A stretch of 23,136 nt of DNA from Eubacterium sp. (GTDB lineage Bacteria; Bacillota; Clostridia; Lachnospirales; Lachnospiraceae): positions 1-23,136 of the forward strand of contig JAJGAH010000004.1 in the NCBI GenBank assembly GCA_020844525.1, written 5' to 3'. How positions within the stretch are numbered: position 1 is the first letter of the stretch; each line of letters begins with the position of its first letter. Positions 16,800 through 22,027 of the stretch are shown in pieces. The notes under the pieces are model-generated. The model did no database searches, was not told the DNA's origin, and saw only the letters and a list, made by a program, of their open reading frames with translations. A program made the translations under genes and the position numbers.

Positions 16800-18338
16800 A
16801 TGGCGATTAGTGATTATCTTTCCAGGCTCAATACACTCCGGAATAAACTCGCTGACAACCTGGTGACAATGGGCGTTGCTGCAAATCACAAGGAAGCTTT
16901 GTCGGTACTTGTGCCGAAAGTTCTCGATATCTCGCAGGGTGGTGATGGAGGTGTCAACAACTTGTTCCTTTCAGATTCTGAAAGCAACATGCTGGTGATG
17001 CCGCATGACATTCATACGGTTTGGCTCAGATCAGACACCGTACTGAATCCGTCTCTCAGTATTTCAGATTTCGATGCCCCAGGAATTACAGAAATCTCTT
17101 ATGTGAATGAACTGCTTGCCAGAGCATCGGTAGATACCGAAAGGATCACGAAGGGGACAAGATTTCAGGTACAGGCCAAGACAACGGCGTATCTGAACAA
17201 GAACGGTGCATCCAGAACGCTGAGCCTTCCGATAAAGAATGAAATCGACACCTTGGATGGTATCACACTAGGAAGAACAAATCTCACGTCTACCTATAGT
17301 GACGGCGGTACCTATTCGATTACCTTGCAGAAGTTCAAGGCAAGACCATTTCTGGTGCAGTGCCCGGATATCACGGCAGAGGGAAAGACGAACTCAACGA
17401 TTGCTCTTACTGGGGATTCCCTTCTAACGTGTGGAGATATGAGTCTTTGTGTAAATAACAGGGATGACGGCTACCTGAACCTTTATCTGTTGGAACTTCC
17501 GATGGATGATGTGAAGTCGATGATCCGTGTCACATGGGATGGCTACATGCCATACAATCAGGATCAGAAATATCGTTCTTCGTGGGATTTTGCGTTCCTT
17601 GGAAATGGCGATGCGTTGCTTCATATTCTGAAATATGGTGAGAGCGCCAATCGCACCGGCGCATACAAGCTGAATAATACAGTTTTTACGGATCCGGGAG
17701 CAGGAGGCCATCTTTCTATCTATCGGGACGACTTCTTTGGCACCAGATACCGGCTCGTTGATGAGATGTATGACATAGATCACCATAATTCAGACTGCGA
17801 CAGCCCGATACTGGAACGGACAATGGAAACCATGCTGGCAGATACGAATAGTATGACCATTGGATTTTCAACCGGTGCAGACGATCAGACGATCACTTTC
17901 ACTAATACTGTCATGGGCTGGCCATACAAGGGAACAGACAGGACGACGTTCTACGTCAGTACAAACTCATGGCTTGGCGTGACTGGTTCAGAAGATATCA
18001 AGATAAACCGGCGCGATGCCTATGGTACGATTTTCTACCATGCTGTATATCACTTGGCAGATTTGGATCTGAATTGTTACAGGATCCGCTGGGAAGGAAG
18101 CTCATACTACTCAAACCACAGCGTGGAGCAGATCTTCGAGATGTATTTCTTCGAGAACGGAGATGCAATGCTGCGGTTGGTGAAGCAAGGAAGTAAATGG
18201 GACGGAACCTTCAGCTTCTTTGAGACAGCGTATACGATAGCAGAAGGTGAGTGTGTATCCTTCTACAGAACAGACGCAGAATCAAGCGGATGGACGGCAG
18301 TGAATGAGGAGTATGACATTACAAAGCACGTAGCATGA
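16800..18338 (+). CDS. Probable receptor-binding fibre with duplicated domain
   Basis: 512 residues. The helical N-terminus MAISDYLSRLNTLRNKLADN followed by a short helix (LVTMGVAANHKEALSVLVPK) is typical of attachment segments of Firmicutes fibre proteins ('LtaLrNkLAdNLvamGV.as..EtL..Lvp.I'). A Gly-rich hinge (46-52) follows. The rest is beta-rich and contains two similar domains, about residues 199-329 and 382-510, sharing an RxxWxG, an NGDAxL, a SxYR/SFYR and a terminal EYDI/MYDI...H. GAGG just before the ATG serves as ribosome site. Being the last structural gene before lysis and the most likely surface-facing one, it is a good receptor-binding candidate. No enzymatic motif was seen. Confidence 0.72.
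   Translation: MAISDYLSRLNTLRNKLADNLVTMGVAANHKEALSVLVPKVLDISQGGDGGVNNLFLSDSESNMLVMPHDIHTVWLRSDTVLNPSLSISDFDAPGITEISYVNELLARASVDTERITKGTRFQVQAKTTAYLNKNGASRTLSLPIKNEIDTLDGITLGRTNLTSTYSDGGTYSITLQKFKARPFLVQCPDITAEGKTNSTIALTGDSLLTCGDMSLCVNNRDDGYLNLYLLELPMDDVKSMIRVTWDGYMPYNQDQKYRSSWDFAFLGNGDALLHILKYGESANRTGAYKLNNTVFTDPGAGGHLSIYRDDFFGTRYRLVDEMYDIDHHNSDCDSPILERTMETMLADTNSMTIGFSTGADDQTITFTNTVMGWPYKGTDRTTFYVSTNSWLGVTGSEDIKINRRDAYGTIFYHAVYHLADLDLNCYRIRWEGSSYYSNHSVEQIFEMYFFENGDAMLRLVKQGSKWDGTFSFFETAYTIAEGECVSFYRTDAESSGWTAVNEEYDITKHVA
17394..18329 (+). repeat. Two diverged copies of a fibre domain
   Basis: Residues 199-329 and 382-510 of the fibre protein align by eye: CVNNRDDGYLNLYLLELP with KINRRDAYGTIFYHAVYHL, MIRVTWDGYMPY with CYRIRWEGSSYY, AFLGNGDALLHILKYG with YFFENGDAMLRLVKQG, HLSIYRDD with CVSFYRTD, and MYDIDHH with EYDITKH. 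The intervening segment (330-381) also resembles the region before the first copy. Identity is low enough that the duplication is old. Confidence 0.7.
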
Positions 18339-18353
18339 AAGAAGGAGAAACCG

Positions 18354-18680
18354 TTGATAGATTTTATCTTACGTTACTGGATTCAGGAACTGTTTGCCCT
18401 GATCATTGCCATCATCACGTGGCTGTGGCGAGCACTGCTCCGAAGGAAGCAGGAGAACGACGAAATCAAAGAAGGAATGATGGCATTGCTGCACGACCGG
18501 ATTTATCAGGCCTGCAGCTTTTTTATTGCCCGGGGATGGTGTTCTCCGGAGGATAGGAGCAATCTCGAGTATTTGTTTAAGCCATACAAGGCACTCGGCG
18601 GCAACGGAACCGGGGAGTCTTTGTATAAGAAGTGTCTGGAACTGCCGCTTACGGCAGACAGTAGAGAAAAGGAGGAATGA
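18354..18680 (+). CDS. Small membrane-anchored protein of the lysis module
   Basis: 108 residues from TTG 18354 with GAAGGAGA (18341-18348) upstream. One N-terminal membrane helix (LFALIIAIITWLWRALL, about 13-29) is followed by a basic RRKQ turn and a soluble helical tail with DRIYQACSFFIARGWCSPED and LEYLFKPYKALGGNGTGESL. This is a type of protein I recall as frequent immediately before holin genes in Clostridia prophages, but it has no experimentally known role that I can name. The single-span, charge-flanked topology would fit a holin partner, an antiholin or a spanin-like anchor. The gene ends 3 nt before the holin start, so the two are clearly co-translated. The 'LEYLFKPYKALGGNGTG' segment suggests a soluble partner-binding part facing the cytoplasm. 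Confidence 0.7.
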   Translation: MIDFILRYWIQELFALIIAIITWLWRALLRRKQENDEIKEGMMALLHDRIYQACSFFIARGWCSPEDRSNLEYLFKPYKALGGNGTGESLYKKCLELPLTADSREKEE

Positions 18681-18683
18681 CTT

Positions 18684-18953
18684 ATGGATTTTGGAATTGC
18701 AAATGTGTCGGCAATCACGGTAATTGCGTATCTGGTCGGTATCGGCTGCAAGGCAGCAGGCTCCGTGAAGGATGAGCTGATCCCGGTGATCTGCGGATGC
18801 GTTGGTGCGGTGCTCGGCATTGCGGGGCTGTACCTGATGCCGGATTTCCCGGCAAAGGATGTCATCAACGCTCTGGCTGTTGGCATCGTATCTGGTCTAG
18901 CGGCAACTGGCGTGAACCAGATCTACAAGCAGCTTACAAAGACAAATCAGTGA
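18684..18953 (+). CDS. Holin
   Basis: 89-residue holin of the two-helix family common in Firmicutes phages. Hydrophobic segments lie at about 8-26 (VSAITVIAYLVGIGCKAAG), 31-51 (ELIPVICGCVGAVLGIAGLY) and 60-78 (VINALAVGIVSGLAATGVN), with a lysine-rich polar C-terminus KQLTKTNQ. It accumulates in the cell membrane and opens the way for the endolysin. GGAGG at 18671-18675 lies 8 nt before the ATG. It sits between a small membrane protein and the endolysin, the usual order. A leader-like RNA region separates it from the endolysin gene. Confidence 0.88.
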   Translation: MDFGIANVSAITVIAYLVGIGCKAAGSVKDELIPVICGCVGAVLGIAGLYLMPDFPAKDVINALAVGIVSGLAATGVNQIYKQLTKTNQ

Positions 18954-19006
18954 GAGGAGGTGATCCTCGTATCCCGGATGCTCCTTCCGTCATAGGAGCA
19001 ACATTG
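18954..19006 (+). promoter_or_regulatory. Orphan Shine-Dalgarno and hairpin leader
   Basis: AGGAGGTGATC (18955-18965) matches the 16S rRNA 3' end almost perfectly, yet no gene starts at a normal distance; the only nearby ORF is ATG-CTC-CTT-CCG-TCA-TAG (18978-18995), five codons and 17 nt from the site. GAGG-TGAT-CCTC (18957-18968) can fold over the site. TGCTCCT (18979-18985) and AGGAGCA (18994-19000) form a 7-bp hairpin. A terminator hairpin follows at 19007. Together this resembles a translation-sensing leader, by inference. Confidence 0.45.
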
Positions 19007-19042
19007 GCTCTCTGGGCGTCATTGCCCGGAGGGCTTTTCTTA
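19007..19042 (+). terminator. Strong hairpin terminator between holin and endolysin
   Basis: GCTCTCTGGGC (19007-19017) pairs with GCCCGGAGGGC (19024-19034) over 11 bp with G-T wobbles, loop GTCATT, followed by TTTTCTTAT. Only 14 nt remain before the endolysin ATG, so a promoter cannot follow; the hairpin must be read through for endolysin to be made from the late transcript. Confidence 0.75.
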
Positions 19043-19056
19043 TAGGAGGAAAAGTC

Positions 19057-20013
19057 ATGAGTGAATACAAAGGAATAGATGTCAGCCATTGGCAGGGACA
19101 TATCGACTGGGCAAAGGTGAAGGCTTCCGGGATCCAGTTCGCCATCATCAAGTCAGGTGGATCCGATGCCGGATTCTACACAGACCCCAGATGGGAAGAG
19201 AATTACAAAGGTGCCAAAGCAAACGGGATAGCTGTCGGAGCGTACTATTTCGTGGGGCCGGGATGCATTTCTGCTGAAGCTGGAAAGGCCGACGCACAGC
19301 GCTTCCTTGCACAGCTTAAAGGAAAGGAGCTTGAATATCCTGTGTTCATGGATAATGAAGCTCAGCCTGCATCCGCCAAGGCCGGCATCACGGAGGCAAC
19401 GATTGCCTTCTGCCATACGCTGGAATCTGCTGGATATTTTGCGGGTGTATATGGGTCAGCTTATTCAGGCTTCCGTGACCGGATGGATGATTCAAAGCTC
19501 ACGCCATTCACCCATTGGGTAGCGCAGTATGCTTCGAAATGCACCTATGGCGGAGCGTTCGGAATATGGCAGTATTCGTCCTCCGGGAAGGTGAACGGGA
19601 TCAACGGAAATGTTGACCTGGATATTTCGTATCAGGACTACCCGTCCATTATCAAAGCAGGCGGCTACAACGGATACACCAAGCAGGGAGGTACTACCAC
19701 AACCACTCCGGTTCAGCCGAACAAGACGGTCGATGAACTTGCCCGGGAGGTGCTTGCCGGGAAGTGGGGCAACGGTGATGACAGGAAGAGCCGCATCACG
19801 ACTGCAGGTTATGATTACTCTGCCGTTCAGGCAAAGGTGAACGAGCTGCTCGGTGCAGGTCAGGCCGTCTACTACACGGTAAGAAGCGGAGATACGCTCT
19901 CCGCGATTGCACAGAAATATGGTACAAGCGTTTCCGCAATTCAGAAACTGAATCCAACTTTGATCAGGAATGTAAATCTGATCCAGGTGGGATGGAAGAT
20001 CCGGGTGAAGTAA
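19057..20013 (+). CDS. Endolysin: GH25 muramidase with CW_7 and LysM
   Basis: 318-residue cell-wall hydrolase. Residues 4-195 are a GH25 (lysozyme-type N-acetylmuramidase) domain: [13 protein letters not shown] with D8, [10 protein letters not shown], and the acidic pair in YPVFMDNEA (D99, E101), plus [21 protein letters not shown] Gly/Thr linker (211-222) leads to a CW_7-like repeat (about 223-266, [20 protein letters not shown] then [19 protein letters not shown]), as in Cpl-7 lysins, which bind muropeptides. A single LysM ends the protein (about 272-317, [20 protein letters not shown] ending [13 protein letters not shown]). There is no signal peptide, so export depends on the holin. AGGAGGA at 19044-19050 sets the ATG. 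All catalytic residues are present. Confidence 0.94.
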   Translation: MSEYKGIDVSHWQGHIDWAKVKASGIQFAIIKSGGSDAGFYTDPRWEENYKGAKANGIAVGAYYFVGPGCISAEAGKADAQRFLAQLKGKELEYPVFMDNEAQPASAKAGITEATIAFCHTLESAGYFAGVYGSAYSGFRDRMDDSKLTPFTHWVAQYASKCTYGGAFGIWQYSSSGKVNGINGNVDLDISYQDYPSIIKAGGYNGYTKQGGTTTTTPVQPNKTVDELAREVLAGKWGNGDDRKSRITTAGYDYSAVQAKVNELLGAGQAVYYTVRSGDTLSAIAQKYGTSVSAIQKLNPTLIRNVNLIQVGWKIRVK

Positions 20014-20025
20014 TTAAGTCTGGAC

Positions 20026-20109
20026 AACGCCCTATTATTTCCCCGTTCTGAAAAATGTGGTGTTATTATGGGATTAACAACAATGAAGTACAGGGGGGAA
20101 TAGGGCGTT
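20026..20109 (+). promoter_or_regulatory. Inverted repeat covering RBS and start of the next gene
   Basis: AACGCCCTATT (20026-20036) and AATAGGGCGTT (20099-20109) are a perfect 11-bp inverted repeat around 62 nt; inside it CCCC (20041-20044) can extend pairing with GGGG of the Shine-Dalgarno (20093-20098). The 3' arm contains the first two bases of the TTG start codon (20108-20110). RNA reading through from the endolysin gene could therefore hide both ribosome site and start. Confidence 0.6.
20061..20069 (+). promoter_or_regulatory. Extended -10 promoter candidate
   Basis: TGTTATTAT matches the extended -10 form TGnTATAAT at all but one position. No good -35 hexamer is visible 17 nt upstream (CCCCGT). 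Transcription would begin near 20076, inside the loop of the inverted repeat, so the transcript would lack the upstream arm. Confidence 0.4.
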
Positions 20110-20470
20110 GGCAGAACAAAAGCATCAAACAATTCTTGAGTATGTTTTGGGTTTAAATCCTGATGATGAGATCAGGATTACAAGTTTCCATCTACATTTC
20201 AGTAAGAAGGAGGAAGACAAACATAAAGCCATTATTTACAGTGGCACCGTGCGGAATTTTAATATTGCAGAATATGGCACATACGCTGACAAAGAAGTGA
20301 TGATGGCGAACAAGGGGCCGAAGGCGATGCCGCAGGCGCTACTTGCGTGGATGAATAAGAAGATAAAGAAGTATGGGAATGCATATAAAGACTGGCCAGA
20401 GGAAGATGCAGAGCTGGTCACCCACTTTGAGGACTTCATACCGACCATTCATGATATCTATATCGACTAA
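20108..20470 (+). CDS. Unrecognised protein, possible moron gene
   Basis: 120 residues from TTG 20108 with GGGGGG (20093-20098) upstream and no ATG alternative near it. Sequence begins AEQKHQTILEYVLGLNPDDE, has a beta-like segment SFHLHFSKKEEDKHKAIIYS, a central IAEYGTYADKEVMMANKGPK, and a helical stretch LLAWMNKKIKKYGNAYKDW, ending acidic. No signal peptide or membrane helix. I do not recognise the family. It lies alone between the endolysin and a strong terminator, preceded by its own candidate promoter; this is the usual place for 'moron' genes expressed from a prophage (for example superinfection or host-fitness functions). That role is inference from position only. Its base composition looks more AT-rich than the flanking genes, consistent with separate origin. 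Confidence 0.72.
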   Translation: MAEQKHQTILEYVLGLNPDDEIRITSFHLHFSKKEEDKHKAIIYSGTVRNFNIAEYGTYADKEVMMANKGPKAMPQALLAWMNKKIKKYGNAYKDWPEEDAELVTHFEDFIPTIHDIYID

Positions 20471-20504
20471 TTACCTGCTTTGAAAACTTCATAATCTGTA
20501 CATC

Positions 20505-20539
20505 AACGGGTGTCCTTCGGGATGCCCGTTATTTTTTTT
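20505..20539 (+). terminator. Strong intrinsic terminator with TTCG loop
   Basis: AACGGGTGTCC (20505-20515) pairs with GGATGCCCGTT (20520-20530) around TTCG, followed by A and eight T (20532-20539). It ends the gene at 20108 and probably the whole late transcript. The 141 nt after it, up to 20680, contain no gene; a GATAAT at 20591-20596 lacks a convincing -35, and CTTTGCTCAAAG (20598-20609) is a small palindrome. Confidence 0.9.
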
Positions 20540-20680
20540 GTTTCATTCCATTTCCGATTTCTCCTCGAAAGTTCCGTTTATATGTGCCGGGATAATCCTT
20601 TGCTCAAAGCAGACCTATCTGTCCTGTGAGTAGTGAAGGGATCACTGTATCGACAACCAGAGCGCAAAAGGAGAACGGAT

Positions 20681-21118
20681 ATGGCAAGAAAGATATCAGA
20701 TGAAGAATTGGAGCAGGCCATCCTGCTCAGGACAAACGGCATGAGCTATCGGAAGATCACAGATTACACCGGCCTCAACACAGAGGCAATTCGGTATCGC
20801 TGCAAGGATCTGCCGTGCAACGAGGCACCGGTTATGGAGGGCGTGCTCGATAAGATCAGAGCAAGAGAAGCCTGCGCTTTCTGTGGAAAGCCTATTGCAC
20901 AGGACGAACATCACCCGGGAAGACGGAAGCGTTTCTGCTGCGAGGCGTGCCGCAGAAAGTACTGGAAGCTGCACCGGGATGAGCAGAAGAAAAAGCCCTC
21001 TGCGATCTACGTCAAGGTGTGCCCGTACTGCGGGAAGACCTTCGAGGTCTACGGCAATAAGAATCGGAAGTATTGCTGCCATGAGCACTACGTCCTCGAC
21101 TACTTCGGGAAGGGCTGA
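20681..21118 (+). CDS. HTH protein with two zinc fingers, before recombinase
   Basis: 145 residues. The N-terminus (about 5-45, DEELEQAILLRTNGMSYRKI then TDYTGLNTEAIRYRCKDL) looks like a helix-turn-helix of the sigma-70 region 4/homeodomain-like type; database records for such proteins often carry the label 'sigma-70'. It is followed by two similar zinc-binding modules: C65-x2-C68 with CCEAC at 86-90, and C114-x2-C117 with CCHEH at 132-136, each preceded by CGK. ATG 20681 is chosen because AAAAGGAG (20666-20673) precedes it; longer upstream reading lacks a ribosome site. It precedes, in one direction, the 'virulence-related' type gene and the serine recombinase, suggesting a DNA-binding accessory of integration or excision. 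The function is inferred. Confidence 0.78.
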   Translation: MARKISDEELEQAILLRTNGMSYRKITDYTGLNTEAIRYRCKDLPCNEAPVMEGVLDKIRAREACAFCGKPIAQDEHHPGRRKRFCCEACRRKYWKLHRDEQKKKPSAIYVKVCPYCGKTFEVYGNKNRKYCCHEHYVLDYFGKG

Positions 21119-21133
21119 GATCCAGGTGATGTC

Positions 21134-21151
21134 CCTTATATAAATATAAGG
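21134..21151. repeat. AT-rich palindrome upstream of recombinase block
   Basis: CCTTATAT-AA-ATATAAGG is a perfect 8-bp inverted repeat with a 2-nt centre, placed 15 nt after the zinc-finger gene and 72 nt before the next gene. It could be an operator for a dimeric protein such as the preceding HTH protein, or a recombination-associated site. A looser repeat CTAT/CACT...AGTG/ATAG lies at 21178-21203. Function unknown. Confidence 0.6.
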
Positions 21152-21223
21152 AAGAGAAAGCCAGAAATGACTTGATACTATTGCACTTCAGAGTGATCTA
21201 TAGACTACCGAAAGGAGGCAAGC

Positions 21224-22027
21224 ATGGAAATTACGACAACTATCACAGACAGAGCTGCACTGGTGCGGCTTTTGAAAGATGAGATAAAACAGCCAGTCAA
21301 GTATGCCGGCGCTCCGACTTTCAACTACAGTGTCGGTCCTTATACAGTCCTTCGGAACGCCAGCATCCGGGTAGAGGATGAAAAAGCGGATCCTTCGCTC
21401 ATTAGAAAGATGCAGGAGCTTGGGTACGTTGCTAAGGATGACAGCTCCACCGGGATGGAATTTGACATTGGCTGTGATGCCCTGACAAGAGTGAACCTTG
21501 TAAACACATTCGCGGCAAGGGGCTCGCTTATCAACAAGGCGATAGGCAAGCCGAATGCCTTCTATGTAGCGGCAGCGCTGGTACGGGTGCTGAAGGACAA
21601 TCCTCCGGAGGACCTTTTCGAATTCAATGAAGCATTCATCGCCTGCGGAGGAGATAAAGCTCTGAAGGGCATCACATTCCTGAAGGAAAAAGTAGTCTTC
21701 ACCGGATTTCCGGATGGGCGCTCTGAAGATGAGAGAGAAGCATTCCGCGACTTTGCAGAGACTATCACTGACACCTGCCGCCATTCCAAATGGCTGAAGG
21801 GTGATGCACCGGAAGTGGAGAACGAGAAATACACCTTCCGCAGTTGGATGAACAGCATGGGACTTTCCGGGAAAAAGCATACGGCAACGAGGCGCATCCT
21901 GCTCGAGCGCCTTTCCGGTGACAGTTCCTACCGGACACCAGAGCAGAGAGCAGCGGCGCTTGCCAAGCAGAAAAAGAAGGAGGAGAAAGAACATGACAAC
22001 AAGCCAGATTTCATTGTCCTCGGCTGA
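21224..22027 (+). CDS. Conserved 'virulence-related' type protein
   Basis: 267 residues. I recall this family, usually labelled only 'virulence-related protein', as a frequent neighbour of serine recombinases in Firmicutes prophages and conjugative elements; a true virulence role is not shown. Shared features that I see are an N-terminal VKYAGAPTFNYSVGPYTV (25-42), a central LVNTFAARGSLINKAIG (92-108) and FLKEKVVFTGFPDG (152-165), and a C-terminal KYTFRSWMNSMGLSGKKH with RRILLERLSGDSSYR (202-237). The end is a Lys/Glu-rich tail. AAAGGAGG (21211-21218) sets the ATG. Its 3' end overlaps the recombinase start by 35 nt, with the recombinase ribosome site inside it, so the two are translationally linked. 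A role in recombination control is a reasonable guess, no more. Confidence 0.78.
   Translation: MEITTTITDRAALVRLLKDEIKQPVKYAGAPTFNYSVGPYTVLRNASIRVEDEKADPSLIRKMQELGYVAKDDSSTGMEFDIGCDALTRVNLVNTFAARGSLINKAIGKPNAFYVAAALVRVLKDNPPEDLFEFNEAFIACGGDKALKGITFLKEKVVFTGFPDGRSEDEREAFRDFAETITDTCRHSKWLKGDAPEVENEKYTFRSWMNSMGLSGKKHTATRRILLERLSGDSSYRTPEQRAAALAKQKKKEEKEHDNKPDFIVLG

Noticed and set aside
15948..16889. 313-residue open frame on the - strand
   Set aside because: It lies opposite two + strand structural genes that have good ribosome sites and fibre motifs; composition is Cys/His/Ile-rich as expected of an antisense frame.
18797..19045. Open + frame across holin end and endolysin leader
   Set aside because: It is out of frame within the holin gene, runs through the terminator hairpin and has no ribosome site.
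20561..20640. Promoter for the recombinase unit using GATAAT at 20591-20596
   Set aside because: No acceptable -35 at 16-18 nt; the match to a -10 alone is not enough.
20471..20680. Phage attachment site in the AT-rich gap beside the recombinase unit
   Set aside because: Serine integrase sites have no fixed sequence and no prophage end is inside the window, so nothing supports a specific location.
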